Assembly: GCA_958299035.1 (NCBI GenBank)
Contig: CATQJL010000316.1
Span: 90,046,443-90,110,442 of the forward strand
Length of the DNA stretch: 64,000 bases
Direction of reading: 5' to 3'
DNA from: Cylicocyclus nassatus
Lineage: Eukaryota > Nematoda > Chromadorea > Rhabditida > Strongylidae
Made by a program: the position numbers and the translations under genes. Shown in pieces: positions 43,101 to 54,469 of this stretch (the first letter of the stretch is position 1; each line of letters opens with the position of its first letter). Under the pieces are notes generated by a model. It saw only the letters and a program-made list of their open reading frames with translations. It was not told where the DNA came from and searched no databases.

Positions 43101-46100
43101 CCATGCGGCAAGCGAAAACCATGAAATCTCAGGTCTCTGATACACCGACAGTAGTACGACCGACGGTGCTCTACGGGAGTGAATGCTGTTTCTGTACCCG
43201 CTAAAGCGAGGAGGATTGGCGTAATGGAGACGCAGGCGCTACAGTGGAACATAGGAGCTACCATTTTGGACCGTATTACAATGGACACAGCAAAGCATGA
43301 TGAAGGTTGCGCCAATGGTAAAGAAGATGCAAGGGAGACGAGTTCGATTGTACATATAGACATGTGAGCGATGAAGACTACGTAACTAAGTTGGCCACGC
43401 CAACGTACAGGTAAGGGGCTGAGAGGAAGACACCTAAGATGAGGTGGCTAGGCAGAGTCAAAGCACATGAGAGAGCTGGAAATAATCGAACAGGAAGCCT
43501 TGAGCCGAAAGGAGTGGACACGCATGACGAATACAAGGGTAAAAAAAGGTGCGAAAGTCCTTCCCCAAGTTTGCCTCAATCACACAGATAAAGCAAATCT
43601 ATTTATTTGTTTTTCAATTCTCATATGTAGGCGAGACCTTCGAGATTGGAATAAGACGAGCTGATTTGATATCTTTTCTTCCACCTGAACAAGTGATAAC
43701 AGCGAGCAGGATCATCGGCGACGGGCGCAGTATTTGAGCGCGATTTTGGACCTTGAATATACCACCAGCATTGATGTTGAGTTCAAATTAAGGTAGCATG
43801 ACCTTTTCTCCAATATTCTACATATACTTATTATACAATGTTGTAGTCTTATTTTGGGAGAAACAAGGAAAATCATAGCCGGTAGAAATTTGAAAATTTT
43901 CGAATACGGGCTGGTGTGATTTTTCTTGTCTAATGAATCGGATACCAAAATATTAGGTGATTCATAATTGATGCACGTTTTCTATACTTCAATTTTGAAC
44001 TAAGATAGTTCTTTTTTTGAGAGGACATTCCTGGGCGCAATGAAAACTACTGTAACCATCTAATCAATGGCTATAAACAGATACTTTTGCGTAACTTTAT
44101 CTATCATAAAAAAGTTCTGGCCTAAAGATTGCCAACAATTTTTTTCGGAAGCCTCTACTTTGAGAGAGCATAACTTATGTTGAAATGAAGTAGGATAAAG
44201 CAGAATTCACTCTTCGTGTAGCCAAGGGTATTTTGAAGAGTGGTGCCAAGCTTGGACATTACAGAAAATTTTTGAAAGAAAATATCGCGGAAAAGTCGAA
44301 AGTACTCACTCTTTTCTGGCATCTCGGCGAGAAAATCGCTCATTTTTGAAATTATTTCATTTTTCTCCGCTGAAAAGTGAGGAAAACCTAGCACTTTTCT
44401 ATCATCAAATGAACTAGGTCTACCCTTACTGAATAGTGCAAAAGATCTGCAATCGCCTTTTGCTTTAATGTTTTATGAGGCACGGAAACGCCGCGACGAT
44501 CACTCAAGTTTGCAATTGAATTTCTCAGCTCAGAATCCATGGAATATTTTGTTCAAGTAGCATCTTGTAGCACAGAGTTTCTTAATCCTTAAGCATATTT
44601 TTGAAATTAATACAGCTATTCCTCATGAATTTGGGGCAAAATGAGTGAAAAGCAAAAATTTTGGGATTTAGTCTCTTTTATTTTGAAGGCTTAAAACTTT
44701 GGAACAAAAGGAGAAATACGAAAGCGAAGACATATATAAGAAAAAACTAGAAAAAACGCGTTTTCAGATAGCGTAAAAAGTTTTTGAGGAAATTGATTAC
44801 ACATCAAATACCAGCTCTTGGAAAAAGAGGTGAGAAAAACGTGCATTAATTATGAATCAACCTAATATGTTTGAGAATGCAGATTCCTTAAATGAAAAAT
44901 TGAACAGAATGCTGGGCTCCGTCTACATCATATGTAGTTTTGGGTCAGTAAACGATTGATGGTAGTTTCTGTGCCACACTTATCGCACTCTGTTGCGAAC
45001 TGTTTCATAGGCAACTTTACAACTACTCTCCTTATGCAACTGTGACTGGTTATTACCGAATTATTCGAAATCAATCCGACCTTCCTCAAGTATTTAGTGA
45101 AAGAATGCTCAAATTCTCGTTGAATTCATAAGAGTTTCGGAAAAATGTTCATATTTGTGAAAAAGAATAGCAGAAATTGACAAAGGAACGCTTTGAAAAG
45201 GGATCCGCTGCCGAAAAAAATGCGAAAATTGCATTCTTTTCATTCCTTCATTGAGAATTGTAGATAACTAAGATGTTTCTTAAATTTCGTGTAATTTGAG
45301 AACTAAGACAATTTTTTGAGCTTTATTCTGAGGGACATTGCCTTTTCCGCACTCTGTATAAGTCATAAAACACTGCTAAAAAGTATTTTTTTTCTTACTC
45401 TTCTAAGGCAATGCCCCTAAAAGTATGTATGTGCACAATAAATCCCTCGCGATTTTCTGATGCTCATAGGCATCGTCTGCCCTATGTTTGGGGTTTTTGG
45501 CGCATACAATAGTACCTCTATCAGGTCAATGCTCAGGTCGCGCCACAGAATGTCGCTTCTAAGAAAAACGCCTCGGAATAGCGAAGCATGAGGACCCCAA
45601 GTCGACACCGTCCCCCTCCAGTAGCCCATCCGTGCGCGCCTATACATTTGGGGTGGAGGACATTAGGTCGCCGAAAAAGGGCGGTCCCTCCGGTCATTTG
45701 CGACAAATACGCCCCCTTGTACATGCGCGGACATGCGTTCCTGCAGGGAATCCGCGCGGGACTCTTCAAAATTCGGCGACCTAATGTCCTCCACCCATAC
45801 ATTTGCCGTCGGATTCTCTGGAACGGGGATTGATTTTTGGGTTTTCGCGGATTCTCAAATTCAAATTCGTAATCGGTGTCAGAAGGCAACGGAACGACAG
45901 AAACATGGAATTCGAGGATCTCGGTGGTTCGTGCTTACAATGTGAGTCTTATGTCCATGTATACTAACCTGTAATCCACCTAGAATAATAGAATGGAGCA
46001 GATAGAACCACAGCATTACCAGAATCAGAATCTGAAATTTGAGAAAAATTGAGCGGATTTACCGAACACCATTTTCTTGCGCAGCAAAGTTTTCTAGGCG

Positions 46101-46406
46101 AATTTACTTAGAGTACGCTGGTAGAGACAAGACTCGACTAACTGACGATTCTTTCGAGCTAACTGCAAAAAAAACACTTCAGTTGAATTTGAAATTTTTA
46201 CCTGTTAAGCAACTCTTTTATGGAGTCTTAATTAATGAAATATCAAAAACATTCACCTTGCAGTTGACATGAAACGATAAATTACCGCTTTTCGCGATCA
46301 CAACTACAGAAAGAATACCAGAGAAGATGCTCGCGCCAATTTGCAAAATCAAAACCGAACGAAAGCCCGTGTGGCTCAGAAGTTCTTCCCACGTTGAACA
46401 ATTCAT
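40187..46406 (-). CDS. Gene B: Srab-type serpentine chemoreceptor (7 exons)
   Basis: Predicted 322-aa seven-transmembrane chemosensory receptor. Exons (5'-3'): 46406-46257 (MNCSTWEELLSHTGF, TM1), 46031-45969 (TM2, 63 nt), 41143-41021 (YQMFEYLTISDFCHF...CFANLQ), 40970-40875 (VAMVTERCVALWKRKKYEKF), 40828-40635 (TM4/TM5, YSDKPYCSSSTPATLARSA), 40577-40391 (KHFDLTSSYQLNENYTVIR, TM6), 40342-40187 (TM7 and tail DVYFSGYSKMWT). All introns are GT-AG and phases agree (0, 0, 0, 0, 2, 0). Introns 3-6 are 46-57 nt; intron 2 is 4825 bp and holds an RTE relic and two mariner MITEs. The Ser/Cys-rich loop before TM5 is shared with gene C. No stop or frameshift was seen, so it may be functional. Whether the far 5' exons really join the body needs cDNA. 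Confidence 0.82.
41264..42029. mobile_element. Mariner-TIR MITE in intron 2 of gene B
   Basis: 766 bp, TA-flanked, with ends TTAGGTTGGCACATAAG and inverse CTTATGTGCCAACCTAA. No transposase. A 14-C run lies just upstream (41218-41231). Not present at the matching place in gene C. Confidence 0.92.
42090..43560 (+). pseudogene. RTE-type non-LTR retrotransposon relic
   Basis: Plus-strand decayed reverse-transcriptase gene. Recognisable pieces, in order and in shifting frames, are GKATGLDDIPG (RT motif region), FNRIVE...NFPRDW, FLFITAMSA with the nearby catalytic region lost, FKYLGSRI (typical of RTE/LINE RT thumb), LYGSECC-like DNA near 43170, and a C-terminal KMRWLGRVK-like part near 43440 with ERREWTR following. 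Multiple stops and frameshifts. Homologous remnants lie in intron 2 of gene C (59698-59790, 60420-60640). Confidence 0.72.
43953..44865. mobile_element. Mariner-TIR MITE in intron 2 of gene B
   Basis: 913 bp flanked by TA, with ends TTAGGTGATTCATAATTGAT and an inverse ending TATGAATCAACCTAA (with small mismatches). No transposase frame was recognised; minus-strand frames inside are short. Confidence 0.88.
45646..45915. repeat. Foldback plus piggyBac-like MITE end in intron 2 of gene B
   Basis: GGGTGGAGGACATTAGGTCG (from about 45650) faces its inverse at 45775-45798, forming a roughly 150-bp hairpin. It is followed by GATTTTTGGGTTTTCGCGGA...GGAACGACAGAAACATGGA, which matches the right part of the MITE at 20524-21101. 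A related segment sits at 61880-61960 in gene C, so this end predates the B/C duplication. Confidence 0.55.
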
Positions 46407-47348
46407 CTTGATCTAAATAGATAGATCGATTCAATCTCTGACAACTAATTCGACAATGAGCTGCCGATCTTTCTGAGTCAGAGAAAGGAGAAATGGCAGT
46501 AAGATAAATCATGCATGGTAAACTGAAGATGAGCCCCGTATGGTTAACTCAATGTCGCCAAACATAACCCCACAAATCTGATCAGGATTGCGACTTGGTA
46601 TAAAAACTTTCGAGCGAGAGAAACATATATAGGTATGGATGAGCTTACAGGTAACAGACTGTTTGCCATAATCGCTCAATTACTTCACATCCGCAGATTT
46701 TATAGGAAATTACTATAGCACTCTACTTAGAAGCCCGATTAATTGCTTTGTCAAAAAGAAACTCAATGCTATTCGACTTTGAGACCTACAGCAAATAGGC
46801 TAAACTTTGCAATGAACTGTGGGCGTCTTGTATCTTGTAAAGGTCTGGAATCAATTATTCCGGTGGAGAAAAGGTTATCAAATGGTGGCTTATGCTCCAC
46901 TAGCTTGTTTTCAATTATGCTCGTTGTAATACACGAAGATAAGCAATTACAATGCTCATCATGCTATTGTAAGTTCGCTGACGTTTCGTCTGGATACAGG
47001 CATAAAATAATGAGTCCGTAAGAAACCATGGTTTTGTGCTTTAGTATTCGTCGAAAATTTGTCTATACTACTTATTTTATTCTAACATCTATTATGTACT
47101 GCCACGCCAGATAGTCTTGGTATCAAATGATTCAACCCAAACGAAGATCCAATCTCTTTCTCGCAAAACTAGATATCATTGTAATCGTGTAAGTTTCAAA
47201 ATGCAGCAATAACTATTTCCTTCTGCAGGAGCCTTTTATTATTTAGATAGTGTGTCTAAAAAGGGGGCGCATGCCTGAATTTTGAGAGACCTTTTGTCTG
47301 CAAAGCTTTCTGCTATTTTCACGCACTTAAGCATAGTGCTGGCTTTAG
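46407..47348. other. Upstream region of gene B, shared with gene C
   Basis: Matches 62368-63336 upstream of gene C with moderate divergence and small indels. It should contain the promoter, but no specific motif could be assigned. Plus-strand open frames here (46743-47021) are broken in the gene C copy, so they are not coding. Confidence 0.5.
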
Positions 47349-47756
47349 TCAATAGTTACAGTAAAGAACGGATAACATCTCTTTCCATTTCTTTAGGAAA
47401 ATGACAGAAACTTCCATTATAATGGCCATAGTACAAATTAAATGCCATTCAAAAGAAGGACCATAACCAAGCAAATTGTTTGTTTCATGATTTTTAGATC
47501 CGGTGATTCCGCCAGCAACTTTGTGCAAATCTGTAAACCATGATAGTGTGCTCGCATTCTTATCCTTCTCCGGAATAACGTCCTTAGGGTTATAGCTTTG
47601 CAGTGGGCAGCCTCCAATGGTGAGAAGAGAATTGCCAGCTCGTCCGAGCGCATGTAAGATTGGCTTGCGCGTGTAAGCTTGAGAGCAATTTTCTCGGCAG
47701 TGAAGGCATGCTCTGCGAGCTGGATTGCACTGTTCTCCTACTTGGGTGATAAGCAA
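47349..47756 (-). CDS. ORF of unknown function, duplicated upstream of gene B
   Basis: 135-codon minus-strand frame, Cys-rich near the start (CNPARRACLHCRENCSQAY), then GCPLQSYNPKDVIPEKD, WFTDLHKVAGG, and a likely membrane segment WHLICTMAIIMEVSVIFL close to the end. Most of it is preserved at 63337-63672. I do not recognise the family. It may be one exon of a gene, because nothing clear precedes the start. The same DNA is open in a second frame, so conservation alone does not prove coding. Confidence 0.4.
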   Translation of the reverse strand: MLITQVGEQCNPARRACLHCRENCSQAYTRKPILHALGRAGNSLLTIGGCPLQSYNPKDVIPEKDKNASTLSWFTDLHKVAGGITGSKNHETNNLLGYGPSFEWHLICTMAIIMEVSVIFLKKWKEMLSVLYCNY

Positions 47757-47999
47757 TCTACCGCGTCAAAATCCGGAGTTGTTAAGTTTTGCCGATCCAC
47801 TGCCTTTATGTCATACCTGTCGTAACTTATAAATAGAAGGTACGCTAAAGTACGTATGTTGAGATATCTTAATTCATTTGCCAACACCAGCTTTTTCGAA
47901 CATTTTCGAGGTATCGATAACTCTCAATGGTCCAAGATTCTTGATCACATCTAGCAATAAGTTCGTAGGCCTACAATGTGGTACCAAACATCCGCTGAT

Positions 48000-49415
48000 C
48001 AGGGCCCGGCACGAGGTGGGCAAATGACTAGCTGGAAATCGTTTTTGGTGGAAAAAGCAATGGGGAAATCGTTTGTGCGGGGTCAGGGGCGGAGCCCCGG
48101 AGAAGATTTCAAGAGCAAGCAATCCAATTCATTGGGAAGTAGTTAAAAGCCAGGCTTGCGTACAGCAGAGTTCGCGCGCGCTACGCCGCGCCGCCGCTAA
48201 TTGCCGCGTGCATGACGTCGCGTAAGCCATGCCGTTGAACAGCATGATTACATGATCAGTTATCAATGCAGGCATAACGATATAGCACCAAATTACGTAA
48301 GCGAACGAAGAGAGGTTAATAGAAAAAAATATGAAAGATTATGAAAAAATTATGTGAATGGGAGGTGTAATAAGCATTTTTCAAAAATTTTGCAAAATTG
48401 GTAAATGAAGATGTGCATTCAAATGGCTCGTTTGCAACGCACAAATGACCATACGGTATAAAACTTGGTAGGTACATGGACTGGACATCGGCCTGCAGGG
48501 CTAAACTCAGAAGTTTCATTGAAAAATTGTGTGACTGAAAGTTGTGGCAAGCTTTTTTCTGGAAATTTCCCACTATCAAGAAAATGGAAAAATGGCTCGT
48601 TTGCAGCGCAGAGAAAACGAAATCGCGCGAGACTTGGTGTGTATACGCGCAGTAAGACTAAGGAACAATGTATGAAAAATTATGAAAAACTTATGTGAAT
48701 GAAGAGCGTGCCCAACTATTTTCCAAACTAGGTGGGCAATTGCCCACCTAATGCCCACCTGAGGTAGACGAAACTTTCATTACATATAAGTTTTTCAAAA
48801 TTTTTACATAAGTCTGTTGTACACCTAAAGTTTACTATGTGGTGAGATTTCGGTTCCGAAACTCCTCCTCTCGTTTCTGTTAGACCCCAAAATCGCATCA
48901 GCAGCCTAGCTCTCTAAGGGAACGGCCATAGGTTGTCGGTGTTGTCGGTGTTGTCGGGTTTGCGAGGTTGCCGGTCGTTGTAGGACCTATGATAGCCTCC
49001 ACGTTTCGCGCGCTCTCTAAACTGTCTCTGACCCCGACAACCCCGACAACACCGACAACACCGACAACCTATGGCCGTTCCCTAAGATGGAAAACGCGCC
49101 TCAGTCAATCGATACGCGCGGGAACGGCGTCTCTTAGTCCTATGACTGCGTTACTTTGATATTTCTTCATTCCTTCATCATTATTCTTGCTTATTCTTCT
49201 TCCTGCTTTCTATCTTGGTACAGATGAGGAGTAATTAAAGGAATTTAAGCATTTTGGGCGCTTTTGAGCGCTTGTAGGTGAAGTGTGGCCGGTGCTCACG
49301 TTGCACAAGCACAAAGCATCGTTTTTGGGCTCAAGAGGATATTCGTAGAAAATATTGGGATTAAAGGGGAATTCGTTTTGGAAAACCCCGTTTGCCCACC
49401 TCGTACCGGGTCCTG
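48000..49415. mobile_element. hAT-type MITE with a paralogous empty site
   Basis: 1416 bp with ends CAGGGCCCGGCACGAGGTGG and inverse CCACCTCGTACCGGGTCCTG, and an exact 8-bp target duplication, CCGCTGAT, at 47992-47999 and 49416-49423. The matching DNA upstream of gene C (about 63965-64000) has one CCACTAAT and no insertion. It contains a nested PIF-like MITE at 48918-49082. Confidence 0.92.
48918..49082. mobile_element. PIF/Harbinger-like MITE nested in the hAT MITE
   Basis: 165 bp flanked by TAA on both sides. Ends are GGGAACGGCCATAGGTTGTC and its inverse; the arms continue as repeats of GTTGTCGGTGTTGTCGG against CCGACAACACCGACAAC. The class is inferred from the 3-bp TAA target and the terminal GGG. 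Confidence 0.72.
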
Positions 49416-49518
49416 CCGCTGATTCGCCTCTGCAAAAGCGGTATTGATCAAACGTTCCCCAACGTGGTGGAATCCTTCATTGTCCAAATGCGGCTGAGAC
49501 TGCTGCCAGGAGGTGATA

Positions 49519-51373
49519 CAATACCGCTCACAGAATGTGCAAAATTTCCGTGAATGTCGCGAAATTCCGGAAATTCCGCGAAATTCCGCGAAATTCCGGG
49601 AATTCCGCGAAATTCTGGGAATTCCGCGAAATTCCGGAAATTCCGCGAAATTCATATGAATCACGCAAATTACGCAGGGCCATAACTTCTTTCCGAATTA
49701 GTATATTCAAAATCCAAAAGCAGCATTGTATTCAGCTCGTCAAGGCGAATCTTTTGGTATACAGGTTGTCTCCAATATCCTCTTTTCAATAATCTTGAAT
49801 CTGCATGCGGACGCCTTTTCGCGTGGGTGTAACGCAACAAGCATCACACATAGGGGATTGCGGCGGGCACCCTTCGATAGTACTCTTTCAGTAGATTATT
49901 CTGCGCTAAACAGCTGCCGAAGACTCTCTTTCAAAAGAGATAGAAGAGCTGATAAACTCTGGAGAAATCAAGCTGTTCCAAGTTCTACTAGCCGTAACTT
50001 CCTTCAGAATGAACATCTTCGAAATCCGAAAACAGTATTGTGTTCAGCTCGTTAAGGCAAATCTTTCGGTATACAGCATGTCCTTGAAATTCCATTTCCA
50101 ATTTTTTCAAAATTTTTTGCGCGCGTATATTCGCAAGGTCGCAACGTAGCGCACATCAAACATAAAAGACTCCAATAAGCATTATTGGATTGTGCTGCTC
50201 CCGCAGATTACCGAGCGCTAAAAGCGAACTGGAGAATCTTTTTCGAAAAAGATAGAAGAGCTGGTGAATTCTGGAAAAATCGTGTTGTGTCAAATTTTGC
50301 CCACTGTAACCCTAAAATGGGAAGCTCTCCTGCTAATCAGATGTGCTTTTCGTAATCAGCAGGTCAGATAACCTCTATGAGCAAGTTTTCAAAGAAATTC
50401 GGGTGATTTGATTTTTTCTCGTTCTACGCCCTGAAGCTAGCCGATGGGTTTTGGTCAAATGTCAATGATCTTGGATTATAAGGAAACTTCGCTCAAAGAG
50501 GTTATCTGACCTGCTGATTACGAAAAGCACATCTGATTAGCAGGAGAGCTTCCCATTTTAGGGTTACAGTGGGCAAAATTTGACACAACACGATTTTTCC
50601 AGAATTCACCAGCTCTTCTATCTTTTTCGAAAAAGATTCTCCAGTTCGTTTTTAGCGCTCGGTAATCTGCGGGAGCAGCACAATCCAATAATGCTTATTG
50701 GAGTCTTTTATGTTTGATGTGCGCTACGTTGCGACCTTGCGAATATACGCGCGCAGAAAATTTTGAAAAAATTGGAAATGGAATTTCAAGGACATGCTGT
50801 ATACCGAAAGATTTGCCTTAACGAGCTGAACACAATACTGTTTTCGGATTTCGAAGATGTTCATTCTGAAGGAAGTTACGGCTAGTAGAACTTGGAACAG
50901 CTTGATTTTTCCAGAGTTTATCAGCTCTTCTATCTCTTTTGAAAGAGAGTCTTCGGCTGATGTTTAGCGCAGAATAATCTACTGAAAGAGTACTATCGAA
51001 GGGTGCCCGCCGCAATCCCCTATGTGTGATGCTTGTTGCGTTACACCCACGCGAAAAGGCGTCCGCATGCAGATTCAAGATTATTGAAAAGAGGATACTG
51101 GAGACAACCTGTATATCAAAAGATTCGCCTTGACGAGCTGAATACAATGCTGCTTTTGGATTTTGAATATACTAATTCGGAAAGAAGTTATGGCCCTGCG
51201 TAATTTGCGTGATTCATATGAATTTCGCGGAATTTCCGGAATTTCGCGGAATTTCCGGAATTTCGCGGAATTCCCAGAATTTCGCGGAATTCCCGGAATT
51301 TCGCGGAAGTTCGCGGAATTCCCGGAATTTCGCGACATTCACGGAAATTTTGCACATTCTGTGAGCGGTATTG
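49519..51373. mobile_element. 1.86-kb foldback element with GAATTCCGCGAAATTCCGG end repeats
   Basis: Two arms of roughly 860 bp (49519-about 50385 and about 50490-51373) are inverted copies. Outer ends are CAATACCGCTCACAGAATGT and its inverse, flanked by TA. Just inside each end is a block of short tandem repeats built on GAATTCCGCGAAATTCCGG (49555-49655; 51215-51345). The same open frames appear on opposite strands of the arms (49726-50055 + and 50818-51147 -), showing symmetry, not genes. No transposase was recognised. Confidence 0.9.
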
Positions 51374-52155
51374 TAGCTCTAGTCCTGTTTTGAATACCTC
51401 ATTTATCGCTCATTTTTCATAGCTTTGGGCCACAATTAGAAGTTTTTGACATTTGGGTCTTTAGGTCTTGTTAATGCCCAAAAGCTTCTCTAGGTCACTG
51501 AGGCAGCCACACTCCTCGGAGGAGTACAGCACCCTCCGTGATCACGCTGATGTTGACGATTAGACCTTGGATGGCTGTTGATTACTCAGATCTGTACTCG
51601 TTCAATTGATAAGTATCCATTGTGAAGCCCCCGAATCAAGTCTCGCACTGTTGCGTGGGTTACGGTCTGTGCAAAGAAGAAAAATGGTATTCTTTCACAA
51701 TACTTCCATCAATCTGCTACAAGCCGTTATAGCCAGGGTGCCTAGAAATATTCTAGCTTGCATTTCTTGTCGGAGCTTACGCCAACTTATGACTGGATCT
51801 GGTCCTTCGTATAGCAGCATTGTCAACGAGAGAGATGGAGTTGTGTAAAACAATCGAATCCATATCCATTGAGGAAGTACTTTTCAGTTTCGCCCTCTCT
51901 TTACGACTTTCTCTTATTTGTTTCGTTCACATATATTATGCAGTTCGTTGTCGTTTCCGCACCAACTCATTCAGAGACGGCTCATGGAGGGGATGGAAAC
52001 GACGTCGCTGCCATCCGATGATGAGATCATTTTGAACGAAATACCTCCGAAAAGGAGAAATAGACATCTTAAGTTAATGGCAGGATGAACACTCTTTTGT
52101 GATTTAGCAGACGCTCCGTAGATCGTCTTGCGATTTATTTCCAACTGGTAGGTTT
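51374..52155. other. No gene seen
   Basis: Short open frames on the plus strand (51606-51848, 51820-52035) have no recognisable domain or conserved partner in the window. Confidence 0.45.
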
Positions 52156-52476
52156 CAGTGGCGGACAGAGGGAGGGGAGGGGGCGAGGGGTTGGGAAGGT
52201 TTGAAAATTACTTATATGGGTTATAAAAATGCTTAAGTGCCTTGTTTATTCTTGTAAACAATTGAAATAATTCTTAGAAATTCAAGTTAGCCTGGTGAAA
52301 CAAATTGTTCGTAGGCCTGACTGACTCCACGCCCCTTCTTCCAGAATTTAGAGGTTGGTGACCTGCAAAAAATTTTGAGAAGCATCAAGAATTTCTCGGG
52401 CTGCTTGGCCAAGGCCACGCACCTTGGAAAAAAATTTTTGCCCCTCTCCCGGACAGAAATCTTGGGACCGCCACTG
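52156..52476. mobile_element. hAT-type MITE
   Basis: 321 bp beginning CAGTGGCGGACAGAGGG and ending with inverse GGACCGCCACTG. Target duplication GTAGGTTT (52148-52155) against TTAGGTTT (52477-52484), 7 of 8 matching. Confidence 0.8.
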
Positions 52477-52479
52477 TTA

Positions 52480-52715
52480 GGTTTATATAATCTTTTGTTC
52501 CCAATCAACAGAAGCTGGGATATTTCACTAAACTCAATCCGCGGCAAGTTGGTGTTTCCAAGTATTCTATACGCATCAAGGAAAGCTGTGATGTCAAAGG
52601 TTGCCTGTTCACTGAGAAAGCTCACGCCAATTGCATTATGAAAGGGTAGGTTACTTTCTATCAAATACTTGGAATTCGCCTCACATCGGTAAACCGTATA
52701 TACTGCATATGCCAC
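52480..52715 (-). pseudogene. Unidentified coding-like ORF cut by the hAT MITE
   Basis: Minus-strand frame reading YRCEANSKYLIESNLPF, FDITAFLDAYRILGNTN and FSEISQLLLIGNKRLYK up to the insertion. Removing the MITE and one target copy lets it run only a few more residues (PTSWK) to a stop. It has a protein-like composition but no family I can name. Confidence 0.25.
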
Positions 52716-52843
52716 TTCTGCTCATATGATGAGTTAATTACTGCTAAGCAAGTTGTTTTCGCTGGTTTGCCGTTTCCACCTCAGCTAGAGTATCTTCACA
52801 TAAGTAGGTCATACGGATACTAATGAGAACTGGCTATATGGAA

Positions 52844-53525
52844 TCTTATATATAAAGCTAAATGTGTGTCTGTATGTCTGTATGTCTGTCTGTATGTCGT
52901 CTGTACGTACAGTCGATGTCAATTACGTACTCCCTTTCGCATGGGAACTACTCATGCACACGCAAGAGCCCGCGCGCGGGCCACCAATCGATGAGGCCAA
53001 TTTGAGTGCCCGAGCCATACGCGCGCGAACGCGGCGCGAAGCTCTTGCGCTTGCGGAAAAGGGAACAGGTAATTAACATGGACTGTATGTGGAATAGAAA
53101 TTTTTATTTCTGAACAGACTTGGACCAAACTTGGCACACATACACTTCGGGGCAGGAAGCGTGTCATGGGCTACATTTCGTTATCGATCGATATCGATTT
53201 TATCGATTTTTATGGATTTTTTTGCAGAGTTCGCCTACGGGGCTGGGAGTTGGCACAGGGGGTAAGCGGGCATGGGGATTCCGAATACAATATTAGTTTT
53301 TGAAATTATCCATTAGTTTTATCGGTTTTATCGATTTTTTTGCAAAGTTTGAGCTACGGGGCTGGGAGTTGGCACAGCGGGGTAATCGAGCATGCTGATT
53401 ACTAAAACAGCGGGAATAGGGAACTTTATGTGGAAGTGGGCACAGGGAAAGGCTGTAAGGGATAGGGATGGGACCTTTATTACAGTGTTTTGACAGGGCC
53501 GAGCGGAGCCGGGTAACCAAGCTAG
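52844..53525 (+). mobile_element. Helitron-like non-autonomous element
   Basis: Starts TCTTATATATAAAGC after an A, and ends GCGGAGCCGGGTAACCAAGC-TAG followed by T. The 5' TC, 3' CTAG and A/T insertion site match Helitron rules. It has tandem CTGTATGT repeats near the 5' end and repeated ATCGATxTTATCGAT blocks. No Rep/helicase gene. The orientation is given by the 5' TC end. Confidence 0.65.
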
Positions 53526-53782
53526 TTGATTATAAATTCAAGCACAAAGCGTTCTGATGACAGACTTATCTAACAGAAAGTAACTACTAATCTAATTTTT
53601 TTTCGCTCTTTATTCTGATAGTGACCCTTACACAATCTATCCGGCCGTCAAGTGAAAAAAAATCTAAGACAGCGAAATTTGTCAGAAAATAGGCCATGCT
53701 TTTTCCGAATGTGTTCTGATCGGCTTCCAAGTTGCTTGTCCGCTAGACATCCCGTAGTTTTTAGGTTAGCGTCGCATAATCT

Positions 53783-54469
53783 TCTTATATATAAAGCTGA
53801 ATGTCTGTTTGTCTGTCTGTATGTCTGTATGTCTGTATGTGTGTACGTATGTTCCGAATAGAAAATTCCATTTCTGAACCGATCGGGACCAAACTTAGCA
53901 CACATACACTTCGGGCCCCGGCGGGTGTCATAGGCTACTTTTCGTTATCGATCGATATCGATTTTATCGATTTTTTGCAAAATTTGAGCTACGGGGCTGG
54001 GAGTTGGCACAGGGGGGTAATCGAGCATGCTGATCACCCCCGTGGGGGTGATCAGCATGCTGATTGGAATTGCAAAATTGCAAAATTTGAGCTACGGGGC
54101 TGGGAGTTGGCACAGGGGGGTAATCGAGCATGCTGATCACCCCCGTGGGGGTGATCAGCATGCTGATTGGAATTGCAAAATTGCAAAATTTGAGCTAGGG
54201 GGCTGGAATTTGGCAGAGGGGTGTAATCGAGCATGCTGATCACCCCCGTGGGGGTGATCAGCATGCTCGATTACACCCCTCTGCCAAATTCCAGCCCCCT
54301 AGCTCAAATTTTGCAAAAAAATCGATAAAATCGACATCGATCGATAACGAAAGGTGGACTGTGACACCCGCCGGGGCCCGAAGTGTATGTGTGCCAAGTT
54401 TGGTCCGGATCGGTTGAGAAATGGAATTTTCTATTCGGAACATACGGCGGAGCCGGGTAAGCCAGCTAG
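53783..54469 (+). mobile_element. Palindromic Helitron-like element with tandem 103-bp units
   Basis: Same family as 52844-53525: 5' TCTTATATATAAAGC, 3' GCGGAGCCGGGTAAGCCAGC-TAG followed by T. The second half (about 54230-54440) is an inverted copy of the first half (about 53850-54040 and flanks). Three 38-bp palindromes (54024-54061, 54127-54164, 54230-54267), each with perfect 18-bp arms AGCATGCTGATCACCCCC, recur every 103 bp. Confidence 0.75.

Noticed and set aside
46743..47021. 92-aa plus-strand frame upstream of gene B
   Set aside because: The paralogous copy near 62700-62950 has frame-breaking changes.
49296..51393. Phe/Arg/Asn/Ser-rich frames (RNFAEFPEFRGI type)
   Set aside because: Translations of the GAATTCCGCGAAATTCCGG tandem repeats at the foldback ends.
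53783..54469. CRISPR-like array suggested by regularly spaced 38-bp palindromes
   Set aside because: Only three units, the spacers are near-identical, and the host context is eukaryotic; explained as internal repeats of a Helitron-like element.
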